Source of the DNA: Hofstenia miamia
Taxonomy: Eukaryota > Xenacoelomorpha > Acoela
Reading direction: 5' to 3'
Length of the DNA: 61,781 nucleotides
NCBI GenBank assembly: GCA_004352715.1
Contig: SCFE01000073.1
Coordinates: 1,113,594-1,175,374 of the forward strand
Shown: one piece after another, positions 34,685 through 44,369 of the stretch
Numbering within the stretch: the stretch's first letter is position 1
Layout of the letters: each line of letters opens with the position of its first letter
Made by a program: the position numbers and the translations under genes
Notes under the pieces: model-generated
The model's database searches: none
The model's input: only the letters and a program-made list of their open reading frames with translations
What the model was told of the DNA's origin: nothing

Positions 34685-35983
34685 TTGTGTGAAAATGCTC
34701 TTTGGCTGACTGAACCTGTCACGCATATATTCAACTTGGCCCTCTCTAGTAGCACATATCCTGATAAGTGGAAAATTAGCAACATCCGACCTATACCAAA
34801 GTGTCAATGCCCAAAGGAGTATAAAGATATGCGACCCGTATCAGTAACTCCAATTTTGTCGCGAGTTTTTGAGCGAATAGTAATGGACAGGTTTGTTTCA
34901 AGATCATATAAGGAATACGCAGCTATAAATCAATTTGGATTCCGAAAGCATATGTCAACTTCTTGTGCACTCCTGGTGATGCTCAACCAAATCTATGACT
35001 ATAGGCGGACATATGACTACGCTCGGTTAATTACCCTTGATATGAGTAAAGCCTTCGATACAGTCNGCCAGTCAGCAATAATCACGGGGCTCAAGAGCAT
35101 TGTACCAACAATCGACGCCAATGTAATACGGCTATATAGCAGTTTCTTGACCGGGCGATCACAGTACACAACTCTCAATGGTGTGGACTCGGAGATACGC
35201 ACAACAAATCTCGGAGTATCGCAGGGAACCGTCAGTGGCCCGGTTCTCTTCAACGCAGCAACAGATGACATAGTGAGGGACTCACCAGTAGTAATGAATT
35301 ATTCTTTGACGACCTTTGCCGACGATAATAACCCAGTAATTCCGGGTTCAGCAGATTCAGGAGATAGAGCTGATCAAATTCTTGACTCTTTACAGCGCCA
35401 ATATGCTTCGAAAAACTTGTCCTTCAACAATAATAAGACGCACGAATTAGTCTTCACCTTTAGTTCCTATACCCCTGAAGCTATTTTTGACAAAGTCGCA
35501 GCTGTGAAAGTTCTTGGAGTTATAATTGATGAGAAACTTAGCTTCAGACAACATATTGAGGCCGTAGTTGCGCGAGCAAACTCTACAGTGTTCTTGCTGC
35601 TGAAGCTGAAGAAGCTGGGTTATACCTCAGATGAGTTACAATTGATCTACAAGTCTATTGTGGTCAGTATTATCACTTACGGATGCAGCGTGTGGGGAGG
35701 GGCGGCTAAGACTATTTTTGAAAAGATTGATGGAGTACAGAAGAAAGCCATGCGCTTGGGAATCATATCAAACTACATTCCAATAAGAGAACATATTCGC
35801 ATATCAGATCGAGGGATATACAGGCAAATCCAACGCATGGGCGTAAAACATCCGCTGCATAAATACGTTCCGCAGCGAACAGAGTATGCAATGACAAAGC
35901 TACGACACAGAATGCCGTCAGTAAGGAAAACGACCAGCTCTAAAGAACTCTCCCTCTTCCCCAGCCGATTCCTGAAATCGTGA
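34685..35983 (+). CDS. LINE reverse transcriptase (CR1/L2/Jockey-like), 5'-truncated
   Basis: The 432-codon frame is open to its stop, with one ambiguous base at 35066. RT blocks appear in order: YPDKWKISNIRPIPK (about 25-39), DMRPVSVTPILSRVFERIV (48-66), INQFGFRKHMST (81-92), motif A RLITLDMSKAFDTV (114-127), motif B GVSQGTVSGPVLFN (177-190) and catalytic FADD (211-214). The C-terminal part includes SIITYGCSVWGG and a basic tail, as in the CR1/L2/Jockey group. It would copy element RNA into DNA at the target site. The endonuclease that normally precedes the RT is missing, as in 5'-truncated insertions. It is followed by an AT-rich 3' tail and a TTAC repeat. The open frame suggests a recent insertion. 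The start at 34685 is only the first ATG in the truncated frame. Confidence 0.85.
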   Translation: MCENALWLTEPVTHIFNLALSSSTYPDKWKISNIRPIPKCQCPKEYKDMRPVSVTPILSRVFERIVMDRFVSRSYKEYAAINQFGFRKHMSTSCALLVMLNQIYDYRRTYDYARLITLDMSKAFDTVXQSAIITGLKSIVPTIDANVIRLYSSFLTGRSQYTTLNGVDSEIRTTNLGVSQGTVSGPVLFNAATDDIVRDSPVVMNYSLTTFADDNNPVIPGSADSGDRADQILDSLQRQYASKNLSFNNNKTHELVFTFSSYTPEAIFDKVAAVKVLGVIIDEKLSFRQHIEAVVARANSTVFLLLKLKKLGYTSDELQLIYKSIVVSIITYGCSVWGGAAKTIFEKIDGVQKKAMRLGIISNYIPIREHIRISDRGIYRQIQRMGVKHPLHKYVPQRTEYAMTKLRHRMPSVRKTTSSKELSLFPSRFLKS

Positions 35984-36291
35984 ACTCTCCTTTATTCATA
36001 ATCTTAACGTTATGATGATTATCATAATAATAAAAGTTTACTTACTTACTTACTTGTATACTTTATAAGGAACATTTGATACTTTACTAGATTTAATAGA
36101 ACTATAGAATTGGAAAAANAACTCTCCCTCTTCCCCAGCCGATTCCTGAAATCGTGAACTCTCCTTTATTCATAATCTTAATGTTATGATGATTATCATA
36201 ATAATAAAAGTTTACTTACTTACTTATTGTATACTTTATAAGGAACATTTGATACTTTACTAGATTTAATAGAACTATAGAACTGGAAAAA
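35946..36291. repeat. near-identical 173-bp direct duplication around a single N
   Basis: Bases 35946-36118 (end of the RT, LINE tail and flank) recur at 36120-36291, with one substitution visible early on (CTTAACG to CTTAATG) and a shorter TTAC tail. Because unrelated flank is included, this is not a second LINE insertion. It is either a local tandem duplication or two alleles joined at the N (36119). Confidence 0.88.
35984..36060 (+). repeat. LINE 3' end with (TTAC)n tail
   Basis: After the RT stop, a short 3' region with the palindromic piece ATGATGATTATCAT ends in TTACTTACTTACTTAC. Short tandem repeats at the 3' terminus are usual for CR1/L2-type LINEs. Confidence 0.75.
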
Positions 36292-36399
36292 ACTGTTTTA
36301 AAAGAAATTTTTGCAAATAAGTTGGATATTTGTAATTTTTGCATATATCTTCACGTTTTACCATATCATTTTATCATTTTTCGGTTCCAGATACTCCAT

Positions 36400-36900
36400 A
36401 AAATGGGACCACACTCTTCAATAATTTAACTCCGTCTTCTCGTTTTCAGCAATATGTGATTATGGTATTGAATTTAAGGCTACGGATTCATTGGATATAA
36501 ATCTGAGTCTGAATGATATCAAGGAACTTCTTTTGATCTGTAAAACTCGTATTTCCATTTAGCGTATTTCAGGCTTTATAAACAGTCAACAATTATAACT
36601 TTACTGAGTAAATGTCTAAATCACCTGTATTCTGATTTATACACTATATCTCTTGATTTTACAAGTCTAATAAAATCCCTATTAACACACGGATAAGGAA
36701 AATTTATGACGTGTACAAACAAGTAAATTTATTAAGGTAAGGCGTATATTTCCTGTTACTAATGTGTCTTTCAGGTCTCTGTGATGAGACTTCATGTATT
36801 TCTCACTATATAACCTCTAAGAGAGATCTATTTACGCATTACCATGTTTTGCTGATGATACTAAAATTTCTGGCTATCATATTTCGCAGGTACTAATAAA
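36400..36900 (+). pseudogene. decayed LINE RT fragment with FADDTKIS
   Basis: At 36839-36889 the plus strand reads LPCFADDTKISGYHISQ, a clear motif C of non-LTR RT. Upstream, RKIYDVYKQVNL (about 36697-36732) and SGLCDETSCISHYITS (about 36774-36821) fit corrupted sequence around motif B. Frameshifts and stops separate the pieces. It is more diverged than the adjacent RT at 34685-35983 and belongs to a different copy. Confidence 0.55.
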
Positions 36901-39115
36901 TTAAATCTTTGCTAAGAAGAGCAAGCAAAAATAATATAAGCTCCTTGCTATTCCCGTTGAATAAATTTTATTATTTGTTGAATCTTTTGTTATAATTTTC
37001 ATTTCAAATACAATAATGTAAATAAATGTATTGCTGTTAAGAATCTTTAATAATTTTAGTAACATTAGACTAAAAGATATATAATATTAATATCTTTTAA
37101 TTAAATAATGCATATTTAGAGGAAAAATTTTGTAAATTGACGATGACCAAGTTGAGCAAAATATATTTTTTAGTCTAATGTTTTTACTAAAATGTAAATT
37201 AAATTAATAGTTGAAGTAAAAGTAGAACTTCCTACTGTTCTCTAGTGTTGAGCACTTTTGGCTTGATTATATCCATTTCAATATTCAGGAAGGCCTATGT
37301 CGGTATATTGTAGTCTACAAAAATTTTGAAATGTACAGTTAAAATATTTTAATTTGAATTATTTGCTCAAAATTTGAAAAAAAAACATTTAAAATGTAAT
37401 TTTAGTCAGATTGTATTGAGTAATTTGGAGTCCCTCTTTACTAACCTATATGTAAACAGTAATCTTGCAAATTTAAAGTCTTCATTGTTATTGTTCGCAT
37501 CAGTAACTCGTGCGCGTTCTGGTGTTTTTATAAACGGCTCTTTTTCGAAAATGTTATTACAATTTAGGCATGTCAATCTGATACAGCACATTGCGTTTCT
37601 AAGGTGTAGAAATAACGTTGAATACTGAATAAATTTTCATTTTTGAAGTTTACTTGAAACAATATTTCTATATATTTCAAATAAACCAGTAAATAATGAT
37701 AATTCAGTACAGTGATATTTTGAATTGAAACAGCTATTTTGTTGAAGATTGTATATTTTCCCATATAAAATTATATTTTATAAGAAAAGTATGTAAAATT
37801 TATGATAGAAAAAAATGTTTAATTTAGGTAGGGGCACCACCACATTCGCAAATACTATTATCGGAAAATCTGTATCTTAATAGGTTTCAAAAGATTTCAA
37901 TTTTATAGTTTTAAATTTTAGGCTTGCACAACGACATTAATGAAGGATATTTTTAAATATTGTTATATTTAGCAAGAGGGAGGTCTGATGTAGAAGACAA
38001 TTTCTTTTAGCATTCTATTCTAATTGATTTTAACTGTAGAATGTCTAGAGTAAACAGGAATAGCTAATCAAGTCAATGATCCAAAAAAATGTTGTTACAT
38101 TTAGTGTTGATATAAAGCAATTACTTAAAAACTCTAAAAACAAATGTCAAACCTTATCCAAGTTTTTAAAAATATTAAATATGCAGCGTATAATACTTTA
38201 TTATTCTTAATTGGTTTAAATTCATGTATAATAACATGAATTTCACCATGCAGAACTAGTGCATAATTTTAAAATACAGAATAATTCTTAACCAGTACAT
38301 AACAACAAATACACTATTGAACTCAAATTGAAAAAATCAAAACCTATAGACTGCCATTGACAAAAGTTTTATAACACCATTTATGAAATATTTTCGTTAC
38401 TATTCAATAAAAAATTTGATTGTTCACCCAGGGTTAATTTTTTCATTGTGAACTCAAATGTTTCTTTGTCAGACATTGAAATTTCTCACTTGCCACAGCT
38501 TAGAGACAAATTAAAATTTACGCTTATTAGTTTTAGCAAAGCTTGCTATTTGTAAAAATTCTCACAAAAATGTATACAACAATATTAGAAATATTGATGT
38601 GCAAATTATAATGAAGTCCTATTACTTGCAGAATGAGTCGTAGGACTATCAAATAACACATATCGATATATGAGAAAACATTCGAGTTGGAAGAAATATA
38701 ACATAGAATTTTGAAGTTGAATACTTATTGAAAAGAAGACGTTCATTCTAAAGTCTCATAAACATTCTATTATCGCGATAATGAATGAATTGCCTGCATT
38801 AATAAGAATAAATAACTTAGCAAAGATACATTTCGTCATTTCCAGCAAAAACTGTTTTTTAGACAAAAACGGTAAATACATTAATATTACCTATATACAA
38901 TTTGTTGGAGTACTCGGAAACCATCCAATCAGCAAAAATGGCAGATATAAATGCAGTTGCCGCGTTTTTTTTTGTCTAAGATTTTGCAAAATAAAAATGG
39001 TAGCTTAATCTAAATTCTAAAATTAAGATCCAAACGACAATATATTTATAGAATATAACTAGGAACAAAATGTTCTATGTGAACATAACAAATGTAATTA
39101 ACTATGACTAAAAAT
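36901..39115. other. AT-rich sequence, nothing recognised
   Basis: Only short frames without family motifs are present. No inverted-repeat element was found. Confidence 0.5.
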
Positions 39116-39364
39116 TCAAGGCGATATATAGAACTCTAACAAATCATTTCGACGAATGAGTGCTTTCTTGACAATTCCAATGGGAGTAGCCAGGTTTGAG
39201 ACGCAAAGTGTGTCCAATCGTTTATTTGCACTTTCAAAAATAGCATCAAGTTGTAATTTCTCTTGTGTGACAATAGAAATCTTATGATTTCGAAGATGCA
39301 AAAGAGTATTTAAAAACCGCATTCTCTGATCAGCACACAACTCCTGCCATTCCGAATCTTGCAT
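39116..39364 (-). CDS. possible terminal exon of an unknown gene
   Basis: The 82-residue frame has a protein-like composition and codon use unlike its AT-rich surroundings. It starts MQDSEWQELCADQRMRF, contains a helical middle part and ends ALIRRNDLLEFYISP at TGA. Directly before the ATG, the minus strand reads GAATTTCATTTTAG, a good splice acceptor, so this is probably the last exon of a gene whose upstream exons lie at higher coordinates. The predicted helices could form a short coiled coil. I do not recognise the family. No AATAAA was seen in the 110 bases after the stop. A chance open frame cannot be ruled out. Confidence 0.45.
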   Translation of the reverse strand: MQDSEWQELCADQRMRFLNTLLHLRNHKISIVTQEKLQLDAIFESANKRLDTLCVSNLATPIGIVKKALIRRNDLLEFYISP

Positions 39365-39629
39365 ACTAAAATGAAATTCAATGTTTAAACCAAAATCAAA
39401 TTCAAAGCATTTACAAATTATTAATCACATATATTAATATTGAAGATTACTGTAAATATGGAAATTTTGTTCGCAAAATACTCTGTATTATTATTATTAA
39501 TAAGGGTGAACGAAGAATTCAAATCGCTTTTCAAATGACTTTTATTAAAGTCGTTTTCCCCATTTATTTGATTAAAATTTCTTTTCGTTTTTCAACTAGA
39601 AAGGTCAACAATTAAAAGGCAAGATTTAA

Positions 39630-40671
39630 CCTTAAGACGCCTGCTGTCCATTTCAAAGGACAAACCGTTTTCTCAAATTTATAAGAAATTTTATCCAATC
39701 TCATTCGGGAATTTGAAAATCGTGAGGCACTAAAGTGTATTGTATTCCTAAAGATTAACAAACATTATTGAAAACATTCTCACCAAACCTAATATTTAGG
39801 TAAATATGAGGCTTAAAGCCCATGGGTCAACAGCGAACTGTAACTGTTTCTTAATTCGCAGTTAGACCCCCCAAACCCAAAGAGTCGCGCCGCCGAAAGT
39901 ACGACTAAGAGTGACAGCGTCAGGCTGCGGTTTAAAAGTGAAAATGAAAGAGGAGTCACTTTTCTCTCTGTTGGTTCTTTCAGAATTTGGATACCTTTAT
40001 TAATTTAAAAACTTTTCTAGGATCAAGAAAATTTTTCAAAAATTCTTATGCTGCTTATTCCACTAGCCCGCAGTTGGAAACTTGCAACTTCAGTCAAATT
40101 CATGTGGAATTTCTATATTGTACTTAACACCTCATTTGTGATATACTCAAATCTTGAATTTAAATATGATTTTTTGGTAATTACAAGTAGGCATATTTTC
40201 TGTTCCAAAAATATAAAAATTGAGATTTTTGGAAATATTTGACAAAGAATAAAATTAGAAGAAAGAACTAAAAAGCGAAATTTTCACACTCAGAGAAAAC
40301 TAGTCAGCGATACAATCATTTTGAATGATTTTAGTCTTTTGCTAGCTTGATAACTCCGGGTAGAGAAGGTATCATAATGAGAATGTTCATGTCATTAATA
40401 AAGTGATCTATTGTCTATCAAATCAATATCCCAATGCTCCAATAGAGATGTGACGTGTGCAAAGGCAAAAGTTGTGATGTGGAGGCAGGAGAATTCGCGA
40501 AATGCGCGCCCCTATGAAGCCGCGAGAAGCAGCGGTTTTAAAACGAAAGTGAGATTGGAGACACTCCTCTATCATGTGGCGCTTTCAGATCTTAGACAAC
40601 TTTATTAGTTAGTGTGTAATGAACCATTAAATTTTTTTTCAAGAAACCGTTAACTATTAGGCAGTTTAAGG
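39630..40671 (+). mobile_element. piggyBac-like non-autonomous element, copy C (full length)
   Basis: TTAA borders both sides (39626-39629 and 40672-40675). The left end is CCTTAAGACGCCTGCTGTCC; the right end in reverse complement is CCTTAAACTGCCTAATAG. The AT-rich front part aligns with copies A, B and D. The GC-richer module is present twice: about 39850-39990 and 40430-40600, each ending in a stretch like CTCTATCATGTGGCGCTTTC. No transposase. This copy best defines the family ends. Confidence 0.8.
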
Positions 40672-40705
40672 TTAATTATCACAAGTCGATAGTAAATTAT
40701 TCTTA

Positions 40706-42089
40706 CTAGAGATGAGCGCGGTACAGGTTTTGTAAAGAATTTCCCACCGCAGAGAAAAAACCTCACCACTGATCACTGCAATGAAATTTTTACCGCGGTA
40801 CACTGCAACGAAGTCGATTTTTAACTTTTTAGGAAAAAAAGATACTTCTGAATTGTTTTTAAGGTTATAGATCAACCATAGAATATTTTAAAGACAATTT
40901 TTTAGGTATTTTGTCATTTCGTCCAATTTTATTAGAGTAGTATCCAATTTTCCATGGAATATGCAAAAATTACTATTAACATTTTGTGTATGAAATCTCT
41001 TAGCTTTGCTTCAGAAGCAGTTTTTTGATAAATACTTAGAGATTTTAAATCTTAAGATAAAACACGCTATCTGTCAGCTTTTATGCCACCGAAAGTTGTT
41101 TTAATTCTACCGCTAACCACCGCAATGGTGTAGATCGCTACCGCGGTATTACCAAGGTTTTGATCTAGGATTCGTATATTTTAGAGGCAACGCCGAATTC
41201 AAAATGAAATTTATAACGACAAAAAATTAAAATCATTCTAAATAATTTGTTTATATTATAAGTGTAGTAGTCAATAGGTTGAAACAAATAGTGATAAATA
41301 GACTGAAATTAATTTAAATACTTTGAGGATTTAAGAAATCCGGACTTGTCCCCAGACACTCAGACACAGGTCTCTTATCATTATCGAGAATATTTCATAC
41401 CGCTACTTTTTACAGTGACAGAATACCGTTATCCAAGCGGTTAATACATATTTGTGAAAAAATGTATTTTAAATAGGTATGCAATAATAATTATTTTAAT
41501 AAATTTATGGGAAAACATGATCCGTTATTTCTATCGATATTGCTAATAGCGCAAAACTCTTCTGCACAAAATCCCAATCCATATATATTTCAATAGGAAT
41601 AAATTTGTACATAATATCTAACCCTAATCCAAAGACTACTGGAATATATCTAGTAGTCTCTGCCTAATCCTAACCCTAGGAAAACTGTCATTGTGGTATA
41701 CCATGGTTACAAATCATGCGGTGACAACGTCGATTAAAGAATGTACATTGCAAATTTGGAAAAACTAGTGTTAAAAATGCGAATACTAACTATTTTAAGG
41801 AAAATATATATATATTAAGTACCCTAACATGAAAAGTAATATTTAACTTTAACAGGCTTGTTGAATCAAAAAAGTTCATAATAGTACGGTCTAAAAAAGA
41901 AAAGCGCTCACTAGCAGATGAAATTTGTTTGCACCGTGTCAACCTAGTCATTTACAGTTAAAGCGGTAAATTTCCAGCCATTGAGATTATACTGCGGAGA
42001 GTTTCATTTTTCTGGGGGATGGGGGTTATGCGGTGGCAAATGTTGCGATGTCGAAAGTTTTACAAAATGTCTACCGAGCACATCTCCAG
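40706..42089. mobile_element. hAT-like non-autonomous element
   Basis: The left end CTAGAGATGAGCGCGGTACA then GGTTTTGTAAA pairs with the right end, whose reverse complement is CTGGAGATGTGCTCGGTAGA then CATTTTGTAAA, about 25 of 31 positions. Subterminal CCACCGCA and ACCGCGGTA motifs cluster near the left end and again around 41080-41155. The 1.4-kb interior shows no coding sequence. A solo end of the same family lies at 43193-43220. Confidence 0.6.
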
Positions 42090-43054
42090 GATAAATCCAT
42101 GTCATATTTCTGCTTATTTATTCATATTTAGCGTCACGGATCACCTATGAAAAAGTCATAGTTAATAAAGTCCATTTCTAATGCATTTGTAACCAAAATT
42201 AATTGCACAAAATTAACAGAAGTCCTTACTTAGCCATTTCTACATTTTGTTCTAATATAGCAATTAAGGTCATTTTCTTGATGTAAATATGTCAACATCA
42301 AGGTTGGAAGAAGGTCATGAAGAATGCCCTGGCGTGACCAATTACTTTTGCTTCAGACATGGATAAACTTATATATAATTATACTATGTCCATTAATAAC
42401 CAAAGACCTTGTCGATAAAATTTTAGTTTCTAATGATAAATACTAGTATAACAACAAATTATCTCCAATTATTTCATATATCTTTACAAATGGGTTTTTA
42501 TTGGATGTAATAGAGAGGAGTTGGAGTAATAATAAAACAATGTGATATATGAAAGGCGGTTTTATGTTGGGAATTAAGAGAAAAGCAAATCATAACATCA
42601 GAGTCTCAAAAGATACTAAATTGCAACAATAACGCTAATTAATTGTGAAAATATAGAAAGTCAGCAGTCTACTGCGGTAGAAACTGGACATGAAAACAAG
42701 ATATTGTTTTTGAAATTTTGAATAATTAACCTCTATTCCAATTCAAAATGAAAATAAAATTACATGCAGATTGATTTTAGATTTCCATTTTTAACATTAA
42801 ACTCCCTAATAATTTTTAAATATTTTTATGGTTTTTAGAAATTTAAAACCTTATAACAGCACTTCTGTGGTTTATTTACTAAAAGCAAAACATTTGAAGA
42901 TAGCTGTTGTTGCCGTGGGCGTAGACCTCCTGAATAATAGAACATTAGGAATAATGAAAAGTTAAAACATTTTTAAAAAACTGGAATTTTCAATGAAAAG
43001 TCATTTTCAAGTACTTCTCTCTCAGCAATACACTTTTGTACAAATTTTCAACTA

Positions 43055-43169
43055 TATGTTCAAGCACGTTACCAATAGTTGTGACCATATCTCAGGATTT
43101 CCAAATTTCATAATAGGCTTGGAGAAAATCACTTGAAAATTTGGAAAAACAGTTTGTTGATTATTAAGG
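43055..43169 (-). mobile_element. piggyBac-like element, copy E (fragment)
   Basis: On the minus strand the sequence starts CCTTAATAATCAACAAACTG and continues with GATTTTCTCCAAGCCTATTA and GGAAATCCTGAGATATGG. These align with the front part of copies A-D. Only the head is present. Confidence 0.55.
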
Positions 43170-43192
43170 ATATATGCAATTAAATTTTAACA

Positions 43193-43220
43193 AGAGCTGA
43201 GCCGGTACAGATTTTCGCAC
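43193..43220 (+). repeat. solo end of the 40706-42089 hAT-like family
   Basis: AGAGCTGAGCCGGTACAGAT then TTTCG is close to the left end at 40706. No opposite end was found. Confidence 0.45.
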
Positions 43221-43426
43221 ACTACAAATATCCACAAACCGCAGCGAACAACAATCATACTAGTATCCCACTCGCTGAATTTTCAAAAAATAACAGCTCT
43301 TACATGGAAAAAATTTGTTTTCCCATAGCAAAGTATTTTATATTATAAAATAAAACGCCGCGCAGTAAACACACTATCATTGTTTTCTACAATGTAACAC
43401 TTAAATTAATGTCTGTGTGTCTTGTA

Positions 43427-43428
<2 letters not shown>

Positions 43429-43460
<32 letters not shown>
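43429..43460. repeat. (TA)n microsatellite bordering the mariner end
   Basis: A TA run of about 32 bp ends exactly where the mariner-like terminus begins. Confidence 0.95.
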
Positions 43461-43463
<3 letters not shown>

Positions 43464-44030
43464 GTGTCTAAAAGGTTCTCGCACTCGTGAAAAAAAAATC
43501 ACAAAAAATGCAACTGTATTGGGCTAAAAAGTGTTCTTTTAGAAGACACAAATAAAGACTATTTTGGGTCAGTTTATTAAACCGTGGGATATCCTTAAGT
43601 ACATTTAAGATTACGGTTTTACAAATGCTAGAGGAAATCTTGCTCCGTGATAAGAAACCCGCCTCAATGTAAGATTTCTACTGCTCATAACGTTGATCAC
43701 AAACAGCATTGGATATCTATGCAACTAATTTGATTAGTGATTCTGAGAAAGCTCAAATTTTTATTTCCTCCTCGAAGGTAATAGACACAGTCAACATTTT
43801 CACTGATATGGAATTGAAGAAAGAGCAGCTTAGAGAGGCCATTTTCATCGAAATGCAACGCGGCCGAAAGTCCAGCGAAATTCATGAACAATCACAGCAA
43901 ACTGATCTAGATGTTAATTCAAGAAGAATAATATTCGAATGGTTTCGAAGATTCAAGAATGGAAGATCGTCACGGGAAGATGAGGCCAGGTGTCGAAGGC
44001 CTCTTACAGCGACAACAACGGCGAACTGAC
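43461..44030 (+). mobile_element. mariner-like element, left part only
   Basis: GAGGTGTCTAAAAGGTTCTC at 43461 resembles a mariner terminal repeat (form AGGTGTxCxAAAAGTT). It abuts TA repeat, fitting mariner's TA target. About 350 bp on, the transposase N-terminus begins. No right-hand terminus is visible, so the element is truncated. Confidence 0.6.
43709..44029 (+). pseudogene. mariner transposase N-terminal (HTH) fragment
   Basis: From Met at about residue 34 the 106-residue frame reads MELKKEQLREAIFIEMQRGR then KSSEIHEQ. It ends IFEWFRRFKNGRSSREDEAR followed by CRRPLTATTTAN. The W-F-x-R-F-K-x-G block with E-D and R-R/G-R-P is the hallmark of the second helix-turn-helix of mariner transposases, which binds the terminal repeats. 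The DD[E/D] catalytic domain is gone and the frame stops at 44027. About 33 residues before the likely native Met are probably not part of the original protein. It cannot catalyse transposition. Confidence 0.75.
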
Positions 44031-44157
44031 GCACTTTCATGAACATTGCAAGCTTGTACTGAATAAGAATGGTGATTAGGTGACTATGTCCTACAAAAAT
44101 TCAGGAATATATTTGGAAAAATCAGCTTATATGGTTATGTGAGAAAAATACATGGAG

Positions 44158-44177
44158 GTATATATATATATATATAT
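44158..44177. repeat. (TA)n microsatellite
   Basis: A TA run of about 20 bp between the direct repeats, 23 bp from the hairpin. Confidence 0.95.
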
Positions 44178-44200
44178 TATGAAAGATTTATTCAGCAAAC

Positions 44201-44235
44201 ATGTTTCGCTACATACGTATAGCTTCGTCNAAGGT
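44201..44235 (-). repeat. Penelope-like / hammerhead-like hairpin motif
   Basis: On the minus strand it reads GACGA, A, GCTA-TACGTATG-TAGC, GAAACAT. The stem GCTA/TAGC followed by GAAAC and the (TA)n beside it match the terminal signature of Penelope-like elements. The base before GACGA is N, so the CTGANGA core cannot be confirmed. Confidence 0.35.
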
Positions 44236-44335
44236 AGTGACTACCAAAAGACTATGTCCTACAAAAATTCAGGAATTTATGTGGGAAATTCAGCTTATAT
44301 GGTTATGTGGAAAAAATACATAGAGGGAGCTATTA

Positions 44336-44336
<1 letters not shown>

Positions 44337-44367
<31 letters not shown>
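44337..44367. repeat. (TA)n at the left border of the recombinase element
   Basis: A TA run of about 31 bp leads directly into the first 14-bp motif. Confidence 0.95.

Positions 44368-44369
<2 letters not shown>

Larger units (their letters stand above)
44082..44325. repeat. direct repeats flanking a hairpin motif
   Basis: 44082-44156 (starting GACTATGTCCTACAAAAATT) recurs at 44251-44325 with about 90% identity. Between them lie a (TA)n run, the hammerhead-like hairpin at 44201-44235 and an N at 44230. The divergence argues for an old duplication rather than an assembly fault. A terminal-repeat arrangement is possible. Confidence 0.75.
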
